DNA of 64,000 nt. It comes from Rhodopirellula sp. (GTDB lineage: Bacteria; Planctomycetota; Planctomycetia; Pirellulales; Pirellulaceae). Position numbers and translations under genes: made by a program. Position 1 is the first letter of the stretch. Every line of letters begins with the position of its first letter. Positions 1-8,222 of the stretch are shown piece after piece. The notes beneath the pieces are model-generated. The model worked only from the letters and a program-made list of their open reading frames with translations. It searched no databases and was not told where the DNA came from. The stretch covers positions 218,429 through 282,428 of the forward strand of contig NZHC01000076.1 in the NCBI GenBank assembly GCA_002689655.1. The letters run 5' to 3'.

Positions 1-1439
1 CTGACGGTTGCCGGATCAGAGGGATCAAGCCTCGCAAGCAGGATTGCGGCCTGAAGATGAGTTGCTGATGCTTTTTCGGCAGCAGGTTTCGCCAGCGGCA
101 CGTCCCGCATCAAATCGATTGCATCATTCATTCGTTCTGCTGCCAGAAATGCCGCAGCAGCCTCCGCTACGCGGCTCATCGCGCGATCAGGGTTCAATTC
201 GGCAGCGGCAGCAGCGGCCAGGAGATCGCCAGCACGACTGGGATCACCGCGCCGCAACCAATCCTGACCCTGAGCGGCAACCACAGAGGGATCAACGGTG
301 ACTTTTGATTGGCCTGTCAAATTCAAATGCGACAGGGAAATCGCATCGGCACGACGCCTCGCATACGCCCCTCCACGCTGCTGGATTACATCCAACCAAT
401 CACCGACCCGGCGTCCCGCGTTAGTGACCAACAAGAATTCTAGTCTTGCCAAATCCATGGAGAGGGCATTCGGTGCTGCCTCAGGCACCTCCCCAAAAAA
501 ATCGGTCAATAATTGCCCCGCCTTCGCCATCCGGCCCTGAACGATACATAACCGCACCCTGAGAGCCTGTAATTTGGGAGGCAGAGAACCAGCAAATTGA
601 GGTAGCAACGCTGTCAATAAAGTATCACAGCGATCATATTGAGCGGCTTGAAATACAGCTTCCACTCGCAATCGCTCAACTTCGTTTCTCGCATCAGTTC
701 CCATAGGCAAACGTGTAATCGCGTCATTGGCCATCTGCTCGGCCTTCGTTGCCGCTGCGATACAGTCAGCACTACCGCGCGGGAACAATGCCGTTTGAAC
801 CAGCGCCAGTGAAACTGCATCCATTTGCAGTTGTTGACCAAGACGACGCAAATCAGCAATCATTCCAAGACTTCCAGCAGTGCGGTCTGACTCAAGAGCA
901 GAGCGTTTCTGCTGAACTTCATCAGCCAAACTTGCTACATGGGCCATTGCAGTCAGCAACTGCCTGGTAGCCAGTTCCTGTATTTGGTCGTTCCGTGGGG
1001 ACACGGCAGCACGCAACACACAATGCATAGCGAACGATTTTTCGCTATCCAACAACTGTGATTTCAAAAACAACGTACGTGGATGATCAGGATAAGAACG
1101 TATTAAATCACTGATTGGACGCTGTACTTCTGCCAACTCATCATTACCAAACGTATCACGTCCCATCTGCCTGGCCGTCAGTATTTTTGATTCTCTAACC
1201 CGCCATTTGGCAGCAGCATCGCCTTGAAGTTCCAAATTGACCGAGCGTAATCTGCAAAGGTTAAGAGCGTCATCAAAGCGTCTAAGTTCCAACAAAGCCT
1301 GAATCAGATCCTCGTCTCGATCGTGAGTCATCCGTCCAACAATTTTGACGGATAGGTCAGCGGCATTGGTTTGTCGACCACTGCCTTCAAAGCAAACCAT
1401 TACAAGCAGCAGCAAAACGCTTTGTAAGACACGATTCAT
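1..1439 (-). CDS. Exported helical-repeat (TPR-like) protein, 3' end beyond window
   Basis: The frame is open from an ATG at 1439 down to base 1, giving at least 479 residues, and the gene runs off the left edge. The N-terminus has a short basic start, a hydrophobic stretch (VLLLLVMV) and a small-residue region ending in NAAD, which reads as a Sec signal peptide. The rest is rich in Ala, Leu, Arg and Asp in amphipathic helices such as LLELRRFDDALNLCRLR and WLRRGDPSRAGDLLAAAAA, typical of degenerate tetratricopeptide repeats. No enzyme motif is visible. The start lies 2 bases after the stop of the upstream ExbD gene, so it is the third gene of that operon. It probably acts in the periplasm, possibly with the ExbD proteins; that link is inferred from the operon only. 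Confidence 0.75.
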   Translation of the reverse strand, partial: MNRVLQSVLLLLVMVCFEGSGRQTNAADLSVKIVGRMTHDRDEDLIQALLELRRFDDALNLCRLRSVNLELQGDAAAKWRVRESKILTARQMGRDTFGNDELAEVQRPISDLIRSYPDHPRTLFLKSQLLDSEKSFAMHCVLRAAVSPRNDQIQELATRQLLTAMAHVASLADEVQQKRSALESDRTAGSLGMIADLRRLGQQLQMDAVSLALVQTALFPRGSADCIAAATKAEQMANDAITRLPMGTDARNEVERLRVEAVFQAAQYDRCDTLLTALLPQFAGSLPPKLQALRVRLCIVQGRMAKAGQLLTDFFGEVPEAAPNALSMDLARLEFLLVTNAGRRVGDWLDVIQQRGGAYARRRADAISLSHLNLTGQSKVTVDPSVVAAQGQDWLRRGDPSRAGDLLAAAAAAELNPDRAMSRVAEAAAAFLAAERMNDAIDLMRDVPLAKPAAEKASATHLQAAILLARLDPSDPATV

Positions 1440-1441
1440 GG

Positions 1442-1885
1442 TTACTCCGGCTTGGCAGCAAATAGCACTCGATCGATCCCCGCTGCACGTGCGGCATCAT
1501 AAGCTTGGACAGCAAAAGCCATCGTCACCTTTTCATCGGGGTCGACAATCACAGGTGGCTGCACACCCAATGCAGTGATTTCCGTCAAGCGTTCCTTGAT
1601 ATCACTCATGCGATCCAACGGCTGACCATTCAATATGATTTGGGTTCCCTCCACCTGCCACAGGAGCCGGATGACAATCTCGTCAAACTTCTCAACCGGC
1701 GGTGTGTCGCTGGATGCCTCTGCGGCCCCTATCGGTACTTCTGCGAGAGAACCAGGCAGATCGAACTCAGGCAATTCGAAGCTGCTGGTCCAGACAAAGA
1801 AAACCAACAATAGAAACACGACGTCGATCATGGGCGTCATCTTCAACTCCAATGAATCCTCATTGGATATATTTGGCAACCTCAT
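1442..1885 (-). CDS. exbD: ExbD/TolR-family biopolymer transport protein (second copy)
   Basis: This 147-residue protein has the ExbD/TolR plan: a short cytoplasmic N-terminus, one transmembrane helix at about residues 17-36 starting MTPMIDVVFLLLVFF, then a periplasmic domain. Asp21 in the helix matches the conserved proton-path aspartate of ExbD/TolR. In the family, ExbD works with a TolQ/ExbB-type motor protein to couple the proton gradient to envelope work through TonB- or TolA-like partners. It overlaps the upstream ExbD by 4 bases (ATGA), which indicates translational coupling. Length is normal for ExbD. No ExbB/TolQ gene lies upstream, where one is usually found. The exact substrate or process served cannot be told. 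Confidence 0.9.
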   Translation of the reverse strand: MRLPNISNEDSLELKMTPMIDVVFLLLVFFVWTSSFELPEFDLPGSLAEVPIGAAEASSDTPPVEKFDEIVIRLLWQVEGTQIILNGQPLDRMSDIKERLTEITALGVQPPVIVDPDEKVTMAFAVQAYDAARAAGIDRVLFAAKPE

Positions 1886-2304
1886 AATCCAGCCTCCTCG
1901 CGAACAGCGATCGCAGCATCGGTAATTCCAGCCAGAGCTGCTTCACGTAACAATGGCTCGACCTGCTTGTATTGCACCGCACCATCGGTACGAATCCGAA
2001 TCGCAGCATCGGAACCCTGTCTGACCTTCAGGTCAGACAGGATTCCCCGCACACTGGACAAATCAACCACATCCCCGGAAACCAACCATCGAGCTTGCTG
2101 ATCAACACTGATCGTCAGCGGTGCTTTGTCAGGATCGACGGGATCAAAGGTTGAGGCAACCGGCAACTCCAGGGGTAGCCGATTCTCCTGTCGTGCCAGG
2201 TGACTCGACACCAGAAAAAAAATGATCAACAGAAAAACGACATCGATCATCGGTGTCATGTTAGCGCCGACACTTCCACGATTTCCTTGATTAGGTATTT
2301 GCAT
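1882..2304 (-). CDS. exbD: ExbD/TolR-family biopolymer transport protein (first copy)
   Basis: A 140-residue ExbD-type protein with one transmembrane helix at about residues 16-38 (NMTPMIDVVFLLIIFFLVSS) carrying the conserved intramembrane Asp21, followed by a periplasmic domain. I chose the ATG at 2304. A longer reading frame reaches 2451, but the extra 49 residues are unlike ExbD and would overlap the start of the divergent methyltransferase gene. The two ExbD proteins share the MTPMIDVVFLL core but differ elsewhere, so they probably form a heteromeric pair, as in other planctomycete and Bacteroidetes operons. It is the first gene of a minus-strand operon continuing into the second ExbD and the exported repeat protein. 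Confidence 0.88.
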   Translation of the reverse strand: MQIPNQGNRGSVGANMTPMIDVVFLLIIFFLVSSHLARQENRLPLELPVASTFDPVDPDKAPLTISVDQQARWLVSGDVVDLSSVRGILSDLKVRQGSDAAIRIRTDGAVQYKQVEPLLREAALAGITDAAIAVREEAGL

Positions 2305-2400
2305 CACTACATGGTACCTCACCTTCCGGTCACAATCCGATACCCTGTGGTTCGTGAAATCTGATTTGGCGGCGAGTCCGTACAGCTGGAACTTGTTTTG

Positions 2401-3003
2401 ATGGGCGAAAATACAACCTTCCTTAAGAACTTCCTCCGAAATCCCGGACAAGTTGGCGCAATCGCGCCCAGCAGTGGCCGATTAGTTCGCATGATGGTTG
2501 ACTGGTTTGACTGGAATCAGATCCGAAACGTCGTCGAATTTGGACCCGGGACAGGTGTCTTCACGCAAGCGATCAGCGAAAAACTTCACCCTGAGAGTAC
2601 TTTTTTTGCAGTCGAGCGATCAGCTGAAATGGCCGAGGTAACCCGAAAGCGCTGCCCCGATGTCACGGTCTACAACGATAGCGTCACCAATATTGCCGCA
2701 CTCTGCCAACAAGAATCCATTGAGAAAATCGACGCTGTGATTTGCGGCCTACCGTGGGCTTCATTCCCCGAATCGCTGCAAACTGAAATCATCGATGCCA
2801 TGCTGGGTGTACTGGCTCCCGAGGCACAATTCGCAACTTTCGCGTACTGGCAGGGAGTTGTGTTGCCTGCCGGCGCCCGCTTCAACCGGCGCTTAAGAAA
2901 CACATTCGCAAGCGTCGAGCGAAGCCCCAGCGTATGGCTGAATCTGCCTCCGGCCTTCGTTTATCGATGCACCAAACCTGCCTTTCCCAGTGAGGCAATT
3001 TGA
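2401..3003 (+). CDS. Class I SAM-dependent methyltransferase, PmtA-like
   Basis: This roughly 200-residue Rossmann-fold methyltransferase has the SAM-binding motif VVEFGPGTGVFTQAI near residue 45, an acidic motif II (FFAVERSAEM) and a motif IV-like VICGLPWASFP. Its N-terminus, with FLKNFLRNPGQVGAIAPSSGRL, is typical of the phospholipid N-methyltransferase (PmtA)/rRNA dimethylase-like group in which the enzyme methylates phosphatidylethanolamine or related lipids. The lipid substrate is inferred from family resemblance only. The start is ATG 2401; TTG at 2398 is the in-frame alternative. It is transcribed divergently from the ExbD operon, about 97 bases away, and stands alone, followed by degraded sequence. 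Confidence 0.8.
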   Translation: MGENTTFLKNFLRNPGQVGAIAPSSGRLVRMMVDWFDWNQIRNVVEFGPGTGVFTQAISEKLHPESTFFAVERSAEMAEVTRKRCPDVTVYNDSVTNIAALCQQESIEKIDAVICGLPWASFPESLQTEIIDAMLGVLAPEAQFATFAYWQGVVLPAGARFNRRLRNTFASVERSPSVWLNLPPAFVYRCTKPAFPSEAI

Positions 3004-3011
3004 ACTCGCGG

Positions 3012-3194
3012 TTACCGGTTCCGAAAACGCTGGCGATACTTCAGGCGCGTAAACCCGGTCGCAACTTTGAAATGCCGCGTCAGATGACTCTGATCATAAA
3101 AGCCAAATTCGCTCACAAGCTGGGTCAAACTCAGATCACTGCTCTCCAGCAAATGGCTGGCCACCCCGTTTCTTTGAGATGCCAACAGGTGATA
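3012..3194 (-). pseudogene. Remnant: C-terminal HTH of an AraC-family regulator
   Basis: The minus strand encodes 60 residues, from an in-frame TGA at 3195-3197 to a TAA at 3012-3014, that read as the second half of an AraC-type DNA-binding domain. They include VASHLLESSDLSLTQLV, then SEFGFYDQSHLTRHFK, then GFTRLKYRQRFR. The spacing Gly-Phe-x-Asp-x-Ser-His-Leu-x-Arg-x-Phe-Lys and the terminal Tyr-Arg match the AraC signature. The sensor domain and first HTH helix are missing and no start codon is available, so this is a broken gene. Its lost 5' end faces the lost 5' end of the remnant at 3230-3391. Confidence 0.75.
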
Positions 3195-3229
3195 TCAGTG
3201 AATTCACTCAACTCGGCGAAGCCTCGTGA

Positions 3230-3391
3230 AATATCGAAAATTCAAATGCTGGACTCGTCTCGTTCCCCGACGGTTTCCCGATCACCAACGAGCAGGAGAC
3301 GGTGATCAGAACAATTGGTGTATCCGGACCATCAATCGAAGATGGTCATGCAGTAGCATCCGCTGCTCTCAATGCCGCAATCGGAGTTTAA
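3230..3391 (+). pseudogene. Remnant: C-terminus of a GlcG/HbpS-like (DUF336) protein
   Basis: The plus strand encodes 53 residues after an in-frame TGA (3227-3229) and before TAA (3389-3391). The reading contains NAGLVSFPDGFPI, then TVIRTIGVSGPSIEDGHAVA and SAALNAAIGV. The GG/GFPI, IGVSG and D-x-x-x-A landmarks match the end of the haem-degrading/GlcG (PF03928) family, which is normally about 135-165 residues long. About two thirds of the protein, including its start, is absent. I therefore read it as the 3' remnant of a lost gene once divergent from the AraC remnant next to it. Confidence 0.65.
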
Positions 3392-3558
3392 AACGTAACG
3401 CCAAATGATCAACAGTCTAGAAGAGTGAATACTGCAGATTCCATCACTTAGCAAACTCTCAACAACATTAAGTCTGGCGATTCTGTAACCGTCTTCGACT
3501 TTTAGCGGTTAAACTGTCAGCGAAGTTGCACTTACCCATTCACACAACGAAAAGTTAA
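3392..3558. other. Non-coding spacer upstream of the PSD1 gene
   Basis: No supportable gene is present between the GlcG-like remnant and the PSD1 cytochrome gene. The stretch is AT-rich toward its end and presumably holds the promoter of the 3559-7407 operon, but I cannot point to convincing -35/-10 boxes. Confidence 0.4.
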
Positions 3559-5925
3559 ATGCGCGGTTTTGTCCCAATCATCATACTTCTCTTGACCTTT
3601 GCGGCGGGCACACACGCCCATGCTGGTGACGAGCTTTCATTCAATCGCGACATCCGGCCAATTCTCTCGGACACATGTTTTTTTTGTCACGGTCCCGACG
3701 CTGAACATCGCGAAGCTGATCTTAGGCTGGATGTGGAAGAGTTTGCAAAGCAGGATGCCATTGAAGCTGGTAACGCCAGCACGAGTGAATTGATCGCAAG
3801 AATCACATCTGGCGACCCCGACGAATTGATGCCCCCACCTGAATCTGGCAAACATCTTAACCAAAAGCAGATCAATCTTTTGAAACGCTGGGTGAACGAA
3901 GGTGCGATCTATGAACCGCATTGGTCCTATGTTGACCCAAAGCCAAAACCCACACCCAGAACGAACAGTGCATGGGCCCGTGATCCAGTTGATGATCATA
4001 TTTTGGCAAAACTGCCAAAAACACTGCTACCACCCTCGCCGGATAGCCCGCGTCACACCTTGATTCGTCGAGTCACATTTGACCTGACCGGTCTTCCACC
4101 TACCCAACAACAGATCGAGGCATTCGTCGGCGACACGAGCCCCATGGCATATCAGAAAGCTGTCGATCTTCTTCTCGCTTCGCCTGCGTACGGGGAACGC
4201 ATGGCAACCTACTGGCTGGATCTGGTTCGCTATGCAGACACCGTCGGCTATCACGGGGATCAGGACCACAACATTTCACCTTATCGCGACTATGTCATCG
4301 ACAGTTTCAATGACGACTTGCCATTAGATGAATTCACGCGCCAGCAACTGGCAGGTGATCTTGTCAAAGATCCCACGCCCAACGAACAGATCGCGACCGG
4401 ATACAACCGACTGTTGCAAACAACGCATGAAGGGGGACTGCAACCCAAAGAATATCTCGCCATCTACGCTGCAGATCGCATTCGCAATGTTTCAGCCGTT
4501 TGGATGGGAGCCACTGTGGGTTGTGCCCAATGCCACGACCACAAGTATGACCCGTATTCAACCAAAGACTTCTATTCGATGGTCGCTTTTTTTGCAGACA
4601 TCGATGAGCAGCAACACTTTAAAGTAGGCACTAACTCTTTACCCACCAAACGGCCACCCGAAATCTCCGTAGGAAGCCGATGGCAGCGTGAGCTTGCTGC
4701 AGAAATCGAATCAACGTTGAAAACACTGCAAAGCAAACTGGAAAATGCAGATCCAGCGCAGGTGAGCATGATCAAAAATCAGATTGGCGCGAATCAGGAG
4801 CAGTTGAAACAACTCAAGGCATCGAATCGGCTCACGATGGTCACCCAGTCTGTCGCTCCGCGAGAGATTCGGGTATTGCCAAGAGGAAATTGGTTGGATG
4901 ACAGCGGACCCATCGTGGCTCCAGCAATACCGGAATTTCTTGGAACACTCGATGTCGATGGAAACCGTGCTACGCGTCTCGATCTTGCAAACTGGATTGT
5001 CGATGTTGACAACGGCATCGGAGGGCTGACGGCGAGGGTCTTTGTGAATCGCTTTTGGTATCTGCTTTTCGGTCGCGGCATCTCCCCGTCACTCGGAGAC
5101 TTTGGTGGTCAGGGGCAGCCACCAAATCATCCCGAAATGCTGGATCAGCTTGCCCTCGATTTCATCGAGGATGACTGGAGTATCAAACGCATGATGCGCC
5201 GCCTTGTACTATCCCGCAGCTACCAGCAGGCTTCCGATACAACAGACACACAACTCCGGGAAGACCCGTACAACCAATGGTTTGGACGCCAGGCTCGCTA
5301 TCGACTTCCAGCCGAAATGGTTCGCGACAATGTGCTGTCCGTAAGCGATCTGCTGGTACGCACCGTTGGTGGTTCCAGCGTAAAACCAAGTCAACCCACG
5401 GGCTATTATCGTCATCTGAACTTTCCCAAACGTGTCTACGCACCACATCTGGACCAACGTCAATATCAACGCGGTGTTTACGTTCATTGGCAGAGACAAT
5501 TCTTGCATCCAATGCTCAAAGCCTTGGACGCTCCAAGTCGTGAAGAGTGCACAGCACAACGAGCACGATCCAATACTCCGTTGGAAGCGTTGGTGATGCT
5601 GAATGACCCAGCCATGATCAATGCTGCAGTAGCCTTTGCTGCAGCTCTGCTAAAAATCGAAGCAGAAGCTCCGGAGGCTAAGATTAGAAGAGCCTTTGAG
5701 TTAACCGTCTCTCGACAACCTGATTCGTTCGAGCTTTCAGCACTTAGCAGGTTGCTGGAATCCGAAATCAAACATTATCGTTCCCAGCCTGAAGATGCTG
5801 CCAAGTTGCTCAATACCATCGACAAGAACATTGAGATTGAATCGGTGAACCCCCAACAGCTTGCTGCTTGGACCACTCTCACCCGTGCTCTCCTGAATCT
5901 GCAGGAAACGGTGACCCGTTACTAG
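3559..5925 (+). CDS. PSD1 and planctomycete cytochrome C domain protein (DUF1549/DUF1553)
   Basis: This 788-residue exported protein has a signal peptide at residues 1-22 (hydrophobic IIILLLTFAAG, then HAHAG). Next comes a PSCyt1 haem domain with a C-x-x-C-H site (DTCFFCHGPD) at residues 40-44 and the characteristic IRPILSDTC lead-in. DUF1549 follows at about residues 135-345, including the family's WLDLVRYADT and CAQCHDHKYDP blocks. A linker and DUF1553 (about 465-740) complete it, with LTARVFVNRFWYLLFGRG and RLPAEMVRDNVL. The family is massively amplified in Planctomycetes and is thought to act in the periplasm, perhaps in breaking down complex polysaccharides; its reaction is not established. 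The short protein lacks the LamG or extra sugar-binding inserts of longer members. It is followed 57 bases later by its usual DUF1501 partner. Confidence 0.93.
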   Translation: MRGFVPIIILLLTFAAGTHAHAGDELSFNRDIRPILSDTCFFCHGPDAEHREADLRLDVEEFAKQDAIEAGNASTSELIARITSGDPDELMPPPESGKHLNQKQINLLKRWVNEGAIYEPHWSYVDPKPKPTPRTNSAWARDPVDDHILAKLPKTLLPPSPDSPRHTLIRRVTFDLTGLPPTQQQIEAFVGDTSPMAYQKAVDLLLASPAYGERMATYWLDLVRYADTVGYHGDQDHNISPYRDYVIDSFNDDLPLDEFTRQQLAGDLVKDPTPNEQIATGYNRLLQTTHEGGLQPKEYLAIYAADRIRNVSAVWMGATVGCAQCHDHKYDPYSTKDFYSMVAFFADIDEQQHFKVGTNSLPTKRPPEISVGSRWQRELAAEIESTLKTLQSKLENADPAQVSMIKNQIGANQEQLKQLKASNRLTMVTQSVAPREIRVLPRGNWLDDSGPIVAPAIPEFLGTLDVDGNRATRLDLANWIVDVDNGIGGLTARVFVNRFWYLLFGRGISPSLGDFGGQGQPPNHPEMLDQLALDFIEDDWSIKRMMRRLVLSRSYQQASDTTDTQLREDPYNQWFGRQARYRLPAEMVRDNVLSVSDLLVRTVGGSSVKPSQPTGYYRHLNFPKRVYAPHLDQRQYQRGVYVHWQRQFLHPMLKALDAPSREECTAQRARSNTPLEALVMLNDPAMINAAVAFAAALLKIEAEAPEAKIRRAFELTVSRQPDSFELSALSRLLESEIKHYRSQPEDAAKLLNTIDKNIEIESVNPQQLAAWTTLTRALLNLQETVTRY

Positions 5926-5982
5926 ACGTCGACCACCAACACCACTGCGAACGCATTCCATAACCGCTGTAAAGCCATCCTC

Positions 5983-7407
5983 ATGAAACAGCATTCAAAT
6001 CCGCTCAATCGGCGAACGTTCCTCTCCAACAATGGAGTCGCTGTTGGCAGCGCCGCGTTGACATCCATGCTTGCAACCGACTCCAAGGCTGCCAACAAGG
6101 TCAACGCGGGTGCACGAACTGATGTGCCACATCATCTTGCGAAAGCCAAACGCGTCATCTTTTTGTGCATGGCAGGAGGGCCATCCCACCTCGAAACATT
6201 CGATTACAAGCCGGAACTGGACAGACTCAATGGGAAACCCATGCCAGCGTCCTATACCGAGGGACAACCGATTGCCCAACTACAGGGAAAGGAATTGAAA
6301 TGTCAGGGACACTTGACCAAGTTCACAAAGCACGGGCAGTCCGGTCAACTGATCAGTGACTACCTGCCTTTCCACCAAAAGATGGCCGATGACATCTGTG
6401 TCATTCGATCGATGGTTACCGAGCAGATTAATCATGATCCCGCACACACCTTCATGAACACTGGCACCGCAATCAGTGGAAGACCTTCGATGGGATCATG
6501 GGTCACCTACGGCTTGGGAAGCGAAAGCGAAAACTTGCCAGGCTTTGTGGTGCTCACGAGTGTAGGTGGGCGTAATCCGCAACCTATCGCGTCACGACAA
6601 TGGTCAGCTGGATTTCTTCCAAGCCGCTATCAGGGAGTGGAATTCAGCGGGAGTGGACAACCCGTGAACTATGTCGATGCACCTCAGGGCGTCCAAGCCC
6701 GACAGCAACAGCGTTTGATTGAAACCATTGGTCAACTCAATCAACATCGGCTGAAATCGACAGGTGATCCTGAAATTGAGACTCGCCTGGCAAATTATGA
6801 GATGGCATTTCGAATGCAAACATCTGTACCTGATCTGACAGATGTGTCGGATGAGCCGCAGCACATTCTGGACATGTACGGTGCGAAACCCGGCGATGGT
6901 TCCTACGCCTCAAACTGCCTGCTTGCGAGGCGTCTTGCCGAACGCGGGGTTCGTTTCATCCAACTTTATCATCGTGGCTGGGACCACCATGGTGGGCTTG
7001 AAAAGTACATGGACATTTGCTGCGGATTGACCGATCGCGCGACGTGGGCCCTGCTGACCGATCTGAAACGGCGGGACATGTTGAAAGATACACTCATCAT
7101 TTGGGGTGGTGAGTTCGGCAGAACACCAATGTTTCAGGGCAAGGGTGGTGCGGGTCGTGACCACCACATCAAGGGGTTCTCTATGTGGATGGCTGGGGGT
7201 GGAATCAAACCCGGACAAAGTTACGGAGCCACTGATGATCTTGGCTACCACGCGGTGGACGATGTCGTACACGTGCGCGACATGCACGCCACCATGTTGC
7301 ACCAACTGGGAATCAATCATCACAACTTCACACACAAATTCCAAGGATTGGACATGAAGTTGACCGGAGTAGAACCTGCTCGAGTAATTGAGCCTATCAT
7401 CGCGTGA
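5983..7407 (+). CDS. DUF1501 family exported protein
   Basis: A 474-residue protein with a twin-arginine signal (LNRRTFLSNNG, Arg10-Arg11), suggesting Tat export in a folded, possibly metal-loaded state. The body matches DUF1501, which has an alkaline-phosphatase/sulfatase-like fold. Landmarks are VIFLCMAGGPSHLETFDYKP, HDPAHTFMNTG, YHRGWDHHGG, IIWGGEFGRTP and GRDHHIKGFSMWMAGGGIKPG. The conserved Asp/His clusters (WDHHG, GRDHH) are plausible metal ligands. DUF1501 genes nearly always follow a DUF1549/DUF1553 gene, as here, so the two very probably act together in the periplasm on the same substrate, which is not known. Length is normal. Confidence 0.93.
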   Translation: MKQHSNPLNRRTFLSNNGVAVGSAALTSMLATDSKAANKVNAGARTDVPHHLAKAKRVIFLCMAGGPSHLETFDYKPELDRLNGKPMPASYTEGQPIAQLQGKELKCQGHLTKFTKHGQSGQLISDYLPFHQKMADDICVIRSMVTEQINHDPAHTFMNTGTAISGRPSMGSWVTYGLGSESENLPGFVVLTSVGGRNPQPIASRQWSAGFLPSRYQGVEFSGSGQPVNYVDAPQGVQARQQQRLIETIGQLNQHRLKSTGDPEIETRLANYEMAFRMQTSVPDLTDVSDEPQHILDMYGAKPGDGSYASNCLLARRLAERGVRFIQLYHRGWDHHGGLEKYMDICCGLTDRATWALLTDLKRRDMLKDTLIIWGGEFGRTPMFQGKGGAGRDHHIKGFSMWMAGGGIKPGQSYGATDDLGYHAVDDVVHVRDMHATMLHQLGINHHNFTHKFQGLDMKLTGVEPARVIEPIIA

Positions 7408-7423
7408 AAGCAAGCCATTGAGC

Positions 7424-7460
7424 GCAAAGCCGGCATGCCTGTGACATTGCAAAGCCGGCA
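7424..7460. repeat. 12-bp direct repeat in a convergent spacer
   Basis: GCAAAGCCGGCA occurs at 7424-7435 and again at 7449-7460, between the stops of the DUF1501 gene and nagB. It could contribute to a transcript-end structure for the convergent genes; there is no run of T, so termination is only a possibility. Confidence 0.4.
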
Positions 7461-7472
7461 CTTTGGCCGAGA

Positions 7473-8222
7473 TCAGAGGCTCAATTCGCTGGCAGACTCG
7501 GGATCGAGCACAAAGGTCAGCCTTGCATGTCCCTGCAATAGTGATGCGGGATTAGCAGGATCAGCTGGACCCTCGATTGCAGATTGAACAACATTGGCTT
7601 TCGATTTTCCAGTAGCCATCAATACGATTCGCCGTGACTCGAGAATCGTTCCTATTCCCATCGTGATTGCATGGCGAGGCACCTCGGCCGCTGATTGAAA
7701 AAATCGCGAATTGGCTTCGATTGTGTTTTCAGTCAAATCAACCAAGCGTGTCCGACTGTCAATTGGTGAATCAGGTTCATTGAAAGCGATGTGCCCGTTA
7801 TTACCAATTCCCAAAAGTTGCAAATCTATGCCGCCCGCGTGCAGAATTTGCTCTTCATACTCAGCCACATGATTTTCAATGTTGGACGCGAGTCCATTGG
7901 GGACATGGGTTCGCTCCCGTACCACATTGACGTGATCAAATAGTTGCTGCTGCATGAAGTAACGATAACTTTGATCATGCTCGGGACCCAAACCTACATA
8001 TTCATCAAGATTGAAGGTGGTCACTTTGGAAAAATCCAGTTCACCGCCCTGAAACCTTTCCACCAGCAAACGGTACACACCCACGGGTGTACCTCCGGTA
8101 GCAAGTCCAAGAACAGCAGATGGATTCTCCCGCACTGTCTCATGGATCAAATCTACTGTGCAGTGTGCTGCGTGATCCTTGTCAGCAGCGACCACAATCG
8201 TGGGTAGAGTAGCCTTGGTCAT
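7473..8222 (-). CDS. nagB: Glucosamine-6-phosphate deaminase
   Basis: The 249-residue protein carries the NagB signatures LATGGTPVGVYRLL (phosphate loop), TTFNLDEYVGL (the catalytic aspartate region) and LLGIGNNGHIAFNEP (the active-site His loop). The enzyme converts glucosamine-6-phosphate to fructose-6-phosphate and ammonia in the cytoplasm, linking amino-sugar use to glycolysis. The length and the NNGH loop match the short monomer type seen in Gram-positives rather than the 266-residue allosteric E. coli enzyme. It overlaps the upstream HD-domain gene by 4 bases and is the last gene of a three-gene minus-strand operon. Confidence 0.92.
   Translation of the reverse strand: MTKATLPTIVVAADKDHAAHCTVDLIHETVRENPSAVLGLATGGTPVGVYRLLVERFQGGELDFSKVTTFNLDEYVGLGPEHDQSYRYFMQQQLFDHVNVVRERTHVPNGLASNIENHVAEYEEQILHAGGIDLQLLGIGNNGHIAFNEPDSPIDSRTRLVDLTENTIEANSRFFQSAAEVPRHAITMGIGTILESRRIVLMATGKSKANVVQSAIEGPADPANPASLLQGHARLTFVLDPESASELSL

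Noticed and set aside
1882-2451. Longer ExbD start at 2451
   Set aside because: It adds 49 residues unlike ExbD and would overlap the divergent methyltransferase start.
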